Positions 1 through 11,000 of a stretch of DNA of 64,000 nucleotides are shown piece after piece (position 1 is the stretch's first letter; the number at the start of each line of letters is the position of its first letter). A program made the translations under genes and the position numbers. Origin of the DNA: Isoptericola dokdonensis DS-3 (GTDB lineage: Bacteria; Actinomycetota; Actinomycetes; Actinomycetales; Cellulomonadaceae); contig NZ_CP014209.1 of the NCBI RefSeq assembly GCF_001636295.1, positions 1,798,001-1,862,000 of the forward strand, given 5' to 3'. Under the pieces are notes generated by a model that saw nothing but the letters and a program-made list of their open reading frames with translations, had not been told where the DNA came from and did not search any database.

Positions 1-54
1 GCAGAACCGGCCGCCCTGCTCCTGGGCACCGCACGCGGTGCACGTCGTCGTCAT
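1..54 (-). CDS. Zinc-ribbon protein, N-terminal fragment
   Basis: Only the first 18 codons lie in the window; the gene continues past the left edge. The frame reads MTTTCTACGAQEQGGRFC, with a CxxC pair followed by another Cys, typical of a short N-terminal zinc ribbon. Its ATG overlaps the TGA of the upstream transglutaminase-like gene (ATGA), so it is the next gene of that operon. In related actinobacteria, FHA-domain, PP2C phosphatase and Ser/Thr kinase genes often follow such clusters, but the part that would show the function is not visible. Confidence 0.6.
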   Translation of the reverse strand, partial: MTTTCTACGAQEQGGRFC

Positions 55-2606
55 CGATCCTCCTGCTGCTGCGCACGCTGCTTGCGGCGACGCGTGCGGG
101 CCATCCTGTCACGCACGCGGCCCACCGCGGCACCCGTCCGCCGTGCGGCCGCTCGCGGCAGCGCGGTCACGGCCGCCCACGCGGCGGCGGGCAGCGGCGG
201 GGCCTCGGCCCCGCGCACCGAGCGCAGCGAGAACCGTGCCCGCACGCGGCGGCCCCACGGCACCGAGCGCTGCATGTCGCGCACGGCGGTGTCGACGTCC
301 GCCCAGTAGGCGGCGGTCTCCTCGTCGGACGGCGTCCCCGCCCCGAACACGACCTGGTCGGCCCGGTGGGCGAGCGTCGTCGTGGTCGTCGCGGCCGACG
401 CGGTGGCGGGCTGCTCGGCGAGCAGGCGGGCGCTCTCGCGGCGGGTCGCCGCGGCGGGCACCGCCGCACCCAGGTCGGTCGCGGTGTCCAGCACCTCGCG
501 CCAGCCGCCGCTGACCCGGTCGACCGGGACGGGCGACCGCCGACGGCGCTTGTACCGGCGGGCCTTGAACAGCAGGATCGCGAGCAGCGGCGCGGCGAGC
601 ACGACCAGCGGGATGCCGACCGTCATCGCGACGATCGCGACCTGCCGCCAGTCGACCGACTCGGCGTCCTCGTCGTCCTTGTCCTCGTCCTCGACGTCGC
701 CGGCGTCCGCCTGCGGCGGCTCCTCCGGCGTCTGCGGGTCCTCCAGCACGGGCGGCTTGGGCACCTGGCGCGAGCGCGGCAACGGCTCGACCTTGTTGTC
801 CTCGTCCGGGACGACGTCGAACGGCACCCAGCCGTAGCCCTCGAAGGGCACCTCCACCCAGGCGTGCACGTCGGCACCGGTCACCGTGTAGGGGGTGCCC
901 GGCTCCCAAGTCCGCTCGTCCGGGTAGAAGCCCATGACGACGCGCGCGGGGACGCCGACCTGGCGGGCCATCAGCGCCAGCGCGGTGGCGAACTGCTCGT
1001 CGTCGCCCACCATCTCGTCCTGGGAGAGCAGCGCGTCGATGCGCGCGGCGGAGTGCCCGGGCAGGGAGTGCGGCTGGTTGTCGAGGCCGCTGGAGTAGAT
1101 GCCGGTGGCCACGAGGGTGTCGCGGATGTTGGTGAGCTGCTCGAACTGCTCGGTCGCCTCGGCGGCGAACTGCGCCGCCTTGGCCGGCACGGCGTCCGCG
1201 ACGTCCTTCGGCGTCGGCAGGTCGACGTCCTCGATCGGGACGGACGCGAGGTCCTCCTCGGCCGGCGGCTGCGCGACGACCGTGTCGAGCTCGTACGTGT
1301 CGCCCGGGCGCAGGCCCGCGGTGACCAGGCCGGTGCCCGACGACGCGTTGTAGTACGTCGCGGTCTGGAGCGCCTCGGCGCGGTCGCCGGTGAACCGGAT
1401 GCCGGCGAGCTCGCCGACGTCGGGCAGCCACACGTCGTCGTAGCCCGCGACCTCGACCTCGACCTTGGTGCGGGTGCCCTCGGCGACCGTGTCGATGACC
1501 TCGCCCGCCCGGTTGAAGACGCCGGAGCCGCCGCCGCTGGCCACGTCGTAGACGGTGCCGGCGTAGTCGTCCAGGGTGGCGAGGCGCACGCGGGAGCCCT
1601 CGGGCAGCCCGGTCACCGTGAAGAGCGCCGTGTCGGCGAGGTCCTTGGTGTAGCTGCGGTAGGACACGAGCGGGCTCGAGTACTGGTGCAGGTCGAACGG
1701 CGGGGTGACGACCTCGCGCAGCGCGAGGCGCTCCTGCCCGGTGGCCATGCCGGGCGCGACGAGCACGGCGGCCACGCCACCGAGGGCGAGCATCACGGCG
1801 CCGCCGCGCACCCGCTGGTTGCGCAGTCGGCGGGTGGCGTCACGGCTGGCGTCGGACAGCAGGCGGTTCGCCTCCATGCGGGTCTCGACGGCGCGCCACG
1901 ACGCCCACAGCAGCCCGACCACCCCGACGACGAGGCCCTGCACCAGCGGGTATGCCGGCAGGATCGTGCCGAGCAGCGCGACCCCGGCGAACGCCACGAC
2001 GACGGGCAGCAGCGCCCACGCGGCCTGCCGGGCACGCCACGCCAGGGTCCCCGCCAGGACGCCCGCGACCATCATGAGCAGGTAGGGCACGACGGCGAGC
2101 TCGGGGAACGAGGACAGCGGCGGGACGGTCGTGACGAACGCCTTCCAGCCCCGCACCGACTCGACGGCGAGCGTCTGCCAGGTCTCCGGGGTCGGCACGA
2201 CACCCGCGACCGTCGTCCCCGGGAGGGCGAGCGCGCCGCCCAGCAGGAAGAACGCCAGGACCGTGGCCCCGGCGGTGAGCAGCACCGGCCAGCGCAGCGC
2301 GGCGGCCGTCCAGGCGACCAGCAGGCCCGCCGCGGCACCGCCGAGGGCGGGCAGCAGGTAGCCGGTGGTGCCCCAGGCGGGCCCGAACCCGAGCGCGACC
2401 ACGCCGAGCAGCGCGACGAGGACGAGTCCGTCCACGGCGCCGCCCGGGGTGAGCGCGCGGGGCCGGTCACCGGGACGACGGCGGGCGCGCGTCGTGCCGG
2501 CCCGCAGGGAGGTGCGCGACGTCCCGCCGGTGCGGCCGGTGGAACCGGTGCCCTCGGCGGGACGGCCGCCCGGGTCGTCCCCGGGAGCGCGGCGGGCGTC
2601 AGTCAT
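51..2606 (-). CDS. TgpA-like transglutaminase-fold membrane protein, probable catalytic Cys loss
   Basis: An 851-residue membrane protein of the TgpA/DUF3488-transglutaminase type. A polar, disordered N-terminus of about 55 residues is followed by roughly six hydrophobic helices (to about residue 230). An extracytoplasmic region then leads into the transglutaminase-like domain (about 500-600), a late membrane helix near 660 and a charged cytoplasmic C-terminus rich in Arg/Lys. The usual GxC motif reads VGDDEQFATALALMARQVG, so Asp536 stands where the nucleophilic Cys is expected. The His (DVHAWVEV) and the later Asp (GWVPFDVVP) are kept. The start is the ATG at 2606, which overlaps the DUF58 stop and has GGAGG upstream. 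The family works with MoxR and DUF58 proteins; with the Cys gone it is probably a binding or structural domain. Confidence 0.85.
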   Translation of the reverse strand: MTDARRAPGDDPGGRPAEGTGSTGRTGGTSRTSLRAGTTRARRRPGDRPRALTPGGAVDGLVLVALLGVVALGFGPAWGTTGYLLPALGGAAAGLLVAWTAAALRWPVLLTAGATVLAFFLLGGALALPGTTVAGVVPTPETWQTLAVESVRGWKAFVTTVPPLSSFPELAVVPYLLMMVAGVLAGTLAWRARQAAWALLPVVVAFAGVALLGTILPAYPLVQGLVVGVVGLLWASWRAVETRMEANRLLSDASRDATRRLRNQRVRGGAVMLALGGVAAVLVAPGMATGQERLALREVVTPPFDLHQYSSPLVSYRSYTKDLADTALFTVTGLPEGSRVRLATLDDYAGTVYDVASGGGSGVFNRAGEVIDTVAEGTRTKVEVEVAGYDDVWLPDVGELAGIRFTGDRAEALQTATYYNASSGTGLVTAGLRPGDTYELDTVVAQPPAEEDLASVPIEDVDLPTPKDVADAVPAKAAQFAAEATEQFEQLTNIRDTLVATGIYSSGLDNQPHSLPGHSAARIDALLSQDEMVGDDEQFATALALMARQVGVPARVVMGFYPDERTWEPGTPYTVTGADVHAWVEVPFEGYGWVPFDVVPDEDNKVEPLPRSRQVPKPPVLEDPQTPEEPPQADAGDVEDEDKDDEDAESVDWRQVAIVAMTVGIPLVVLAAPLLAILLFKARRYKRRRRSPVPVDRVSGGWREVLDTATDLGAAVPAAATRRESARLLAEQPATASAATTTTTLAHRADQVVFGAGTPSDEETAAYWADVDTAVRDMQRSVPWGRRVRARFSLRSVRGAEAPPLPAAAWAAVTALPRAAARRTGAAVGRVRDRMARTRRRKQRAQQQEDR

Positions 2607-3939
2607 GAATCCTCCGCAGGGCGTGCGGCAGGTCGGCGAGCTCGCCGAGCGTGAGCACCTGCATGTCGGCGACGCGGCCGCGGCTGACGGAGGCGCCCGG
2701 CGTGCAGCGCAGGGCGACGAGCCGCGCGTCCACGGGGAGCCGCACGGCCGCGGCGCGCAGGTCGGTGGGGGTGACGGTGCTGCCGACGAGCACGGCGACG
2801 ACGGACGCGTCGGTCGCCGACACGGACGCGGCGCGCGCGACGTCGGCGAGGCTGGTGCGTGCCGGCGACAGCTCGAGGCGCGTGAGGTCGTCCAGGAGGC
2901 GCGTGCGGTGGTCGCCGCGCACCCGGCCGGCCTGCACCATGACGGCCAGGCCGCCGTCCTCGCGGATCGCCTGGAGGCCGAGCGACCCGCAGACGGACAC
3001 CGCGAGCTCGAACTCCTCGGGGTCGCCGTAGTCGTCGCTGCGCGTCGACAGGATGACGGCGAGCCGGGACCGGCGGGTCTCCTCGAACTGGCGCACCATG
3101 AGCTGGCCGGTGCGGGCCGTCGACTTCCAGTGGATGTGGCGGCGGTCGTCGCCGGGCACGTAGTCGCGCAGCGCGTGGAACGACACGTCGGAGTCGGAGA
3201 TGTCGGGGGTGACGCGCCCCTCGAGGTCGTGGAGCAGACCCGTCGACGACCCGGACAGCGGCATGGTGCGCGGGTGGACGAACAGCTCCTCGGGCTCGGT
3301 CCACTGCAGCTCGCGGCGCAGCAGGCCCAGGGGATCGGCGCGCACCGAGCGCACCGGTCCCAGGGGGATGACCGCACGCTGGTGGGTGGGCACCGCGAAG
3401 ATCTCCTCGTGCTCCGCGTCGGGACGCAGGCGAGGCACCGGGAACGACGCCATGCCCTGGCCGACCTGCAGCTCCATGACCGCCGGGAGCATCACGCGGG
3501 GCGACCCGTTGCGCACGAGCAGGCGCCCCACCGCGCGGTCGCCCACGACGACGCGCCGGGAGGCGACGTCGAGCGTGACCTCGTAGCGCAGCCGCCCGAG
3601 CACGAAGACGACGGCGGCGAGCAGCGCCACCGTGGCGGTCACCGCGACGACCGCCCACTCCTCCCAGTGCAGCACGGTCCCGGCGACCCAGGCTGCGGCC
3701 GTGAGCAGAAGCACCGACCAGCCCAGCGGGGACACGACGCCCAGCACCGGCGCGACGCGCGACCAGGCGGAACCTGCTCCCGCACGGGCCGACGTCCACA
3801 GGGCGGCCGCCCGGCGGGGACGTCGCTCGCGCGGAGCCTGCTGGCCGGACGCGTCCTGCGGCGTGCCGGGGTCGACGACGTCGGGCCGGTCCACCTCGGG
3901 GGCGGCGGTCGCCGCCTCCGGCGTGGTGGTCGTGGTCAT
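2599..3939 (-). CDS. DUF58 domain-containing protein
   Basis: A 446-residue protein with a Thr/Pro-rich N-terminus and two adjacent hydrophobic helices at about residues 75-115. A beta-rich region follows, then the DUF58 signature at about 252-285 (FHALRDYVPGDDRRHIHWKS) and a von Willebrand A-like C-terminal half. DUF58 proteins occur beside MoxR ATPases and transglutaminase-fold proteins and are thought to be MoxR clients at the membrane; the biochemical role is not settled. GGAG precedes the ATG at 3939. The stop overlaps the next gene's start by 8 nt (ATGACTGA), which indicates translational coupling. Confidence 0.88.
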   Translation of the reverse strand: MTTTTTPEAATAAPEVDRPDVVDPGTPQDASGQQAPRERRPRRAAALWTSARAGAGSAWSRVAPVLGVVSPLGWSVLLLTAAAWVAGTVLHWEEWAVVAVTATVALLAAVVFVLGRLRYEVTLDVASRRVVVGDRAVGRLLVRNGSPRVMLPAVMELQVGQGMASFPVPRLRPDAEHEEIFAVPTHQRAVIPLGPVRSVRADPLGLLRRELQWTEPEELFVHPRTMPLSGSSTGLLHDLEGRVTPDISDSDVSFHALRDYVPGDDRRHIHWKSTARTGQLMVRQFEETRRSRLAVILSTRSDDYGDPEEFELAVSVCGSLGLQAIREDGGLAVMVQAGRVRGDHRTRLLDDLTRLELSPARTSLADVARAASVSATDASVVAVLVGSTVTPTDLRAAAVRLPVDARLVALRCTPGASVSRGRVADMQVLTLGELADLPHALRRIHD

Positions 3940-4013
3940 GGCTGCTCCGGTTCAGGTGGTGCGTGGTGCGGTGCTCGTGCGTGCTCGCGCGATGCTCGTG
4001 CGGGGACGGCGCC

Positions 4014-4988
4014 TCAGGCGGTGCGGCGCTCCTGCGGCGCGGAGACGTCGGACAGCAGGCGCGCGATCGTCGTCTCGGCGGTGGCCCCGGCGAACTCGGC
4101 CTCCGGGTCCAGGACGAGGCGGTGCGCCCACGTCGGCTGGAGCAGGTCCTTGACGTCGTCCGGGAGCACGTAGTTGCGGCCGTGGGCGGCGGCCCACACC
4201 TTGGCGCAGCGCACCAGCGCCAGCGCGCCACGGACGGACACGCCCACGTGCACGTCGGCGGCCTGGCGGGACTCCTCCGCGAGCCGGGACACGTACTCCA
4301 GGATCGCCGGGTCGACGTGCGTCGCGGCGGCCAGCGCGGACATCTCCACGAGCGCCTGGCCGGTGATGACCGGCTGCAGCGCGGCGCTCCGATCGCGCAC
4401 CGCGGAGCCCGCGAGGATCTCGACCGTCGACGCGAGGTCCGGGTAGCCGATCGACGTCTTCATGAGGAAGCGGTCGAGCTGCGCCTCGGGCAGCTTGTAC
4501 GTTCCCGCCTGCTCGATGGGGTTCTGGGTCGCGATCACCATGAAGGGCGTGCCCACGGCGTGCGTGACGCCGTCGACGGTGATCTGCCCCTCCTCCATGA
4601 CCTCCAGCAGCGCCGACTGCGTCTTCGGCGAGGCACGGTTGATCTCGTCCGCCAGGACGATGTTCGCGAAGATCGGACCCTTGTGGAAGTCGAAGCGGCC
4701 CGACTTCTGGTCGTAGATCGTCACGCCCGTCACGTCCGAGGGCAGCAGGTCCGGCGTGAACTGGATGCGGTGGTTCGTGCCCTGCACGCTCGCCGCCATC
4801 GCCCGCGCCAGCGACGTCTTGCCCGTGCCGGGCGCGTCCTCCAGCAGCAGGTGGCCGTCGGCCAGCATGCACGTCATCGCCAGCCGGATCTGGTCGTCCT
4901 TGCCGAGGAGCGCCTGCGCGACGTTGCCGACGATGCGGTCGAACGTCTGGGCGAACCAGGCGGCCTGCTCGGGGGTCATGGTGCTCAT
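4014..4988 (-). CDS. MoxR family AAA+ ATPase
   Basis: A 324-residue MoxR-type AAA+ ATPase. Walker A is DAPGTGKTSLA, Walker B is VLADEINRASPKTQ, sensor 1 lies in MVIATQNPIEQAGTY, and the MoxR-type C-terminal lid follows. The family acts as a chaperone-like ATPase that assembles or activates partner proteins, usually with VWA or DUF58 proteins, as encoded next door. The start chosen is the ATG at 4988, with GGAG about 10 nt upstream; no ATG or GTG lies just upstream in frame. The gene sits 61 nt after the giant repeat protein gene and 74 nt before the DUF58 gene, in one operon. Confidence 0.93.
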   Translation of the reverse strand: MSTMTPEQAAWFAQTFDRIVGNVAQALLGKDDQIRLAMTCMLADGHLLLEDAPGTGKTSLARAMAASVQGTNHRIQFTPDLLPSDVTGVTIYDQKSGRFDFHKGPIFANIVLADEINRASPKTQSALLEVMEEGQITVDGVTHAVGTPFMVIATQNPIEQAGTYKLPEAQLDRFLMKTSIGYPDLASTVEILAGSAVRDRSAALQPVITGQALVEMSALAAATHVDPAILEYVSRLAEESRQAADVHVGVSVRGALALVRCAKVWAAAHGRNYVLPDDVKDLLQPTWAHRLVLDPEAEFAGATAETTIARLLSDVSAPQERRTA

Positions 4989-5053
4989 CGGGAGGGTCTC
5001 CAGGTCGTCATGCTCGGGGATGTGCGCGGGGAGGTCGGGTGGGTCGTGGTCAT
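4985..5053 (-). CDS. Possible 22-codon coupling ORF
   Basis: A short open frame fills the gap between the giant repeat protein and MoxR exactly. Its ATG overlaps the giant gene's TGA (ATGA at 5050-5053) and its TGA overlaps the MoxR ATG (ATGA at 4985-4988). The peptide would be Thr/Pro/Ser/Arg-rich (start MTTTHPTSPRTSPS) with no recognisable domain. It may serve only to carry ribosomes from one gene to the next. Chance is also possible, since stop codons are rare at this GC content. Confidence 0.25.
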   Translation of the reverse strand: MTTTHPTSPRTSPSMTTWRPSR

Positions 5054-8000
5054 CGCGGCCACGCCCGCTTCTCGAAGGTCCAGTCCCTGCCGTCGACGGT
5101 CGCCCACACCTGAGCACCGTTCATGATGCCGACGACGCAGTACAGGTCCGCGTAGCCGCCGGGGCTGAGGTAGGCGGACTGGGTCGAGAAGTTGCTGTTC
5201 CTCCCGCCGAAGTTGTTCCAGCAGCGGAAGCTGTACGTCCCGGCCGGGACGTCGGCGTTGGCGTGGACCCGCACCCGTGTGCAGTTGTTGGTGTTGCAGC
5301 CGTCCACGCGCATCACGATGCCCGAGTCCGACGTCCAGATCGTCGGGTTCGGCGGGGCGTCCGTCGCTCCGCTGGCCGACCGCCAGGCCGAGCACCCGGC
5401 GTCGTTGCAGGCGCGGGCCTGCAGCGTGTACGACTTGCCGTACCCGCCGCCGACGCCGACGTTGCCGGCGCCCGTCCCGGACCTGTTCTCCGACCCGGAC
5501 AGTGTCCACTGGACAGTGCCGGACTGGCCGTTCCAGCTCCCGGGGTTGCTCACGTTGAACCGGCCGTCCGTCGGCGAGGTCTTGGTCCAGCTCACGCTCG
5601 TCACGCCCGGCGCGGAGAACGGCCTCACTCCGTTCGACGCGGGGCTCGGGTCCGAGGTGCCGCCGGCGTTGGTGGCCGTGACGGTGAAGGTGACGTTCTG
5701 CCCGTCGGGCAGGCCCGTGAACTTCACGCTGCGGCCACCGGTGGTGGTCGTCCGCGAGCCGTTCGACGCCGTCACCGTGTACCCGGTGATCGGCGAGCCG
5801 TTGCCGTCCGCCGCCGCCCAGCTGACGACGACGTCCCCGGCATCGATCGATGCGCTGGGAGCCGCGGGGCGCAGCGGCTTGCCGTACGGGACGACCCCGG
5901 CGGACTGCGCGCCGGACTCGCCCCACCCGGCCTTGTTGTAGGCCTTGACGGCGAAGGTGTAGCTCGACTTCGTGCTCAGGCCGGTGAAGGCGTACGACGG
6001 TGTGGCGGTCTCCACCGTCTGCACCTTCGAGCCGTCCTGGTAGACGTCGACGGAGTAGTTCTTGATCGCGTCGCCGTTCTCGTACGGCGGGGTCCACGAC
6101 ACGTTGACCTGGCCGCCCAGCGGAGTGTCGACGCGCGAAGCCGTCGGGGCCGCCGGAGGCTCCGGCACCCCCGCCGGGATCTCCGACGCCGACCAGGCAC
6201 CCCAGTCCGACGGGTCCGGCGCCAGGTTCTCCGCCTGCACGCGGATCTTGTAGGCGACGCCGTTCTCCAGCCCCTCCCACACGATCCGGTTGCCGGTCAG
6301 GCCCACCTTCTGCGTCTCGCCCGACGGCAGCGCCGGCGAGATCTCCAGGTTCACGGCCTGGATCGGCGAGCGGTCCGTGTAGGTCGCGTTCTCCCAGGTG
6401 ACCTCGAGCGACTTGTCGCCGAAGACCAGCGTCGGTGCCGCCGGCGGGTCCGGCTTCTCGTCCGGGCGCGCCTCGGCGGACGCCGGCGACGCCTCCGAGT
6501 CGCCTACCTCGTTCGTCGCGACCACGGTGAACGTGTACGTCACGTTGTTGGTCAGACCCTCCAGCGTGCAGGTCGTCGTCGCGCACTCGAACGTGTCGCC
6601 CTGGTCGGAGGTCACCGTGTACCCGCTGATCTCCGCACCGTTGTTCACCGGCGGCGTCCACGACAGCACCACCGTCTCGGAGCGCACCTCCTCCACGATC
6701 GGCGTCGCCGGGGCCTCCGGCACACCGAGCACGGTCAGGGTGATGCGGCCCTCGACCTGGCGGTCCGCGTCCTGCGTGACGTCCTGCACGCGATAGACCA
6801 CGACCATCGTGCCGACGAAGTCCGCGGCCGGGCTGACGACCACCGTGTCGGCGCCGTCGAACGTCGCCTCCCCGTCGCCCGTCTCGACGCTCGTGCCGAC
6901 GATCTCCAGGCCCTCGGGGGCGAAGGGGTCGACGTCGTTGTCCAGCACCGGGACGGTGACGGCGACGCCCTGGTGGGCGCCCTCGACCGTGTCCGGGTTG
7001 GCGCGCGGCAGCGGGCGCGTCGAGGCGACCACGTCGACCGCGAGCGACCCGTCCACGGGCGGGTTCACGCCGTCGGACACGGTGAACGGGATGGTGAAGG
7101 ACGAACCCTTGGAGACGTCCGGCTCCGCCTGGAGCGCGACGACGCCACCCGTGACGGAGGCCGACAGGCCCTCGGGCACGGAGCCCAGCGCGAACGTCAG
7201 GTCGTCGTCCGGGTTCGGGTCGCTGGCGTACCGCGACAGGTCGACGGTGCTCTCCTCGCCGGCGGCCACCTGACCGGACGGCGAGCCCGCCTCCGGGGGC
7301 AGGTTCTCCGGCGGCAGAACCGTGATGGGGATCTGGATGAGCGCGGAGCGCGGGTTGCCCTCGGCGTCCTCCAGCCCGTCGGTGACCCGCACGCTGACGC
7401 CGGCCGGTCCCACGTAGTCCGGGTCGGACACGAACGTCAGGCGCTGCGCGTCGAGGATGTCGACCGTGCCGGCGACGGCACTGACGCTGCCCGCGTCGGC
7501 GATGGCGGCGGTGCCGCCCTCGGCGACCGCCACGGCGTCGGTGAGGTTGATCGTCAAGGTCTCCCCGGACTCGACCTCCAGCGCGACGAAGCTGTCCTTG
7601 AGGCGCGGCGCGGGGCCGACGTCCTCGTGCTCCTGCTCCTCCTCGGGCCGCGGCGCGGCGGCCGAGGCCAGCGGCGGCACCTGGAGGAACGCCTTCGCGG
7701 CCAGGCCGTCCTGGTCGGTGACCGTGTAGGTGAGGAGCTGGCGCTCGGTGGTCAGCGGGACCGTCACCACGCCCTCCTCGTCCACGGTGGCCTGGGGCGA
7801 GTCGACGGTCACGACGAGCTCGTCGGCCGACCCGTCCGGGTCCTCGTCGTTCGCGAGCGCGACGATCGACACCTCGGTCATCTCCGCGGTGACGTCGTCG
7901 GGCAGCACGACGTCGTCGCGCGCGACCGGTGCGAGCAGCGGGGCGTCCTCGGCGACCTCGACGGACACCGTGCCCATGGCCCGGGCGCCCCAGAAGTCCT

Positions 8001-11000
8001 CGACCGCGTAGTAGAAGCTGTACGTGCCCTCGTCGCCCGGCGTCTCCAGCACGATCCGGTCCGCGACGACCTCGGGGTCGATCGGCCGCTCGGCCTCCAG
8101 CGCCCCCGGCACGAGGCCGATCTGGTCGCCGTCCGGGTCGGAGTCGTTGCGCAGCGCGGGCACCGCGACGCGGCGCTCGGGGCGCACGATCACGACGTCG
8201 TCCTCGACGACCGGCGGGTGGTTCTTCGCGCCGGGCTGGGCGATGCCGATGCTGATGGTGCCGACGGCGGTCTCGCCGCGGGAGTCCTGCACGGCGTAGG
8301 TGAGCGTGTCCTGGCCGAACACGCCCTGCGTCGCGCGGAAGTCGATGTAGCGACCCTCGACGATCTCCGCGATGCCCTTCGTGGGCGGGCGCACCAGGTT
8401 GAGCAGGCGCACCGAGTCGCCGTCGGGGTCGATGCCGTCGAGCGGCACCTGCACGCGCACGGTCCCGCCGGAGATCACGCGGGCGTCGACGTCGCGCGGC
8501 ACGGGGGCGGCGTTGTCCTCGCCGCCGCGGATGTGGATCGTGACCTGGGCGGAGTCCTCCTGCCCGTTGGCGTCCTCGACCTTGTAGATCGCGTACGCGG
8601 TGCCGTCCTCGGCGCCGGCGCGGAAGCGCAGCATGTCCTCCGCGACGAACACCTCGCCGAGCGACGGGTCGACGCCCTGCTCCAGCTCCTCGTCGAGGAT
8701 CAGCTCGAGGCCGTCGGGGTGCGTGTCGTTCGCCAGCACCGGGATGTTGACGTAGTCGCCGGTGTGCACCGTGACCTCGTCGGGCGACGCGTGCGGCGGC
8801 TGGAGCTTCTCCGGGGCCGGGACGGGCAGGACCCGCACCTGGCCGGTCGCGGACTCCTCGCCGTTCGTCACCGTGTACTCCAGGACGACGGGCTCGGAGA
8901 TCCGCTTGGACTCCGTCACCTTGAGCATCTGGTGGCCCAGCACGGCCACGGTCACCCCGGCGTCCTCGGGCACCTCGACGGACTGCACGACCAGCACGCG
9001 GCCGGCCGGGTCGACGTCGTTGGCCAGCACGTCGACCAGGGTCGACCCGCCAGCGGGCAGCAGGCCGGTGTCGGCGACCACGACGGGCGCGCCGTCGGCG
9101 TCGTCCGGGTCGATGACGTCCACCCGGACGACGCCCGTCGTCGAGCCGGGCCCGTCGGAGACCTGGTAGAGGATGTCGTACGACTTCGGCTCCGACGCCA
9201 CGAACGTGAACGTCCCGGCGTCGTAGTTCGGCGTGATCTCCGCCGGGGCGGCCTCGCTCACCGAGGCGAGCCGCAGCGTGTCGCCGTTGGGGTCGGAGTC
9301 GTTCTTCAGCGGTTCGACCGTCACCGGCTCGCCGGCGGGGACCACCACGTGGTCGCCCACCGCGATCGGCGGCTCGGGGCTGTCGGCGATGACGTCCACC
9401 CACAGGGTGCCCTCGACGGCCTCCCCCTCGCTGTCGACGACCACGAGATCGACCTTCTTGCGGCCCGACGCCGACCCGTCGTCCTGGAACTCGACCAGGC
9501 CGTCCGGGTAGGCGCGCACCTCGTCGCCCTTGACCGTCGAGGAGGCGGTCGCGAGGTAGACGTCGTCGCCGTCCGGGTCACGGAAGAACGGCAGGACGCG
9601 GATCTCCGCGGCGCCGCCCTGCTGCACCTTGAGCACCGGCTCACCGGACTGCTCGGGGGCGGAGTTCTCCTCCCACGGCACGACCTTCACCGCGACGTCC
9701 GCGGAGGCCTCGCCACCACGCCCGTCGCTCACCGTGTACCCGAAGTCGACCCGGCCCCTCGCGTCGTCGGGCACCACGGCCTGGAGCGCCTTGCCGCCCA
9801 GCACCTGCTGGATCGTCATCCCGTCCGGCTGGTCACCGTCGAACGCCGCCGTGATGACGTCGCCGTCCGGGTCGAGGTCGTTCGCCAGCACGTCGAGCAC
9901 GGTCGTGCGGCCCGGGCGGACGCCGAACGAGTCGTCGTTGGCCTCCGGCGGGTCCTGCCGCTCCCGGTCCACGACCGTGTTGTCGACGAGCTCGGGGGTG
10001 TCGTCGTCGGCGTTCTCGTCCTCGCCGTCACCCTCCTCGGGCCGCTGGACCTCCCAGTCGTCGACCTTCTCGTACTCGTCGAGCGCCATCCACAGCGTTC
10101 CCGCGGACAGGTCGTTGAGGACGACCGCGTTGCGGTTGACGCGGTACTCCAGCCGGGTGTCGGACTCGATGCCGTCGAGCGTGCGGTCGAGGTCGGCGTC
10201 CGTGCCCGCGCAGTCGCGCAGGATCTGGCCGGTGCCGGCCCATGCACCGTAGAGGCAGCCGCCGAGCTGGACCGGCGCCGCGGGCGTACCCGACGCGCGG
10301 CGGGTCGTGGCGCTGCCGCCGTCCAGCGGCTGCACGACGAGGGCCGACGTCGTCGCGTACGCGACCCCGTCGCTCTCGCGGCCCGGCTGCTGGAGGCGGG
10401 CGCCCTGCGCGTCCGTCACGGTGACGACGTCGCCGCCGGGCAGCCGCATCCTCGCCCCGGTGCGGTCGAGCACCACCACGTCGTCGCCCACCGTCGTCAG
10501 GACGACGTCGTCGCCCTCGGCGAGCAGACCGTCGAGCTCGGTCGACACGGGCTCCTGGCCGGGCGCGAAGGTCCACAGCACGTCGTGCTCGGGCACGGCC
10601 ACGAACGCGGTGCCGCCCTGCGAGACCACGACCTCCGCCACGCCGTCGAGCTCGGACGTCGGGTCGGTCTCCGCCGCGTCGAAGCCCGGCAGGGCCTCGA
10701 TGGTCGTGACCCAGAACCGCCCGTCCTCGGGGTCGACGATCGCGACCCGGCCGCCGCCCGACGCGACCTGCGCGCCCGCCGGCAGCACCGTCGTCGAGCC
10801 GTACTTGAGGCGCGCCACGTCGACGACGCTCACCGAGCTGTTGCCCTTGTCGACCACCAGGACGTCGCCGGCCTGCTGCTGCACGTCGAACGACGCGCTG
10901 CCCGCGAGCAGGGTGCCGTCGAGCGCCTTCGCCTCGGTGTTGAAGCGGCCCACGAGGCCCGAGGACTCCTTGGTCACCCAGACGCCGGAGTCGTTGAGGT

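Noticed and set aside
51..3377. Upstream extension of the transglutaminase-like gene to 3377
   Set aside because: The extra 257 residues are Arg/Ser/Cys-rich shadow of the DUF58 gene. The ATG at 2606 overlaps the DUF58 stop and has a good ribosome site.
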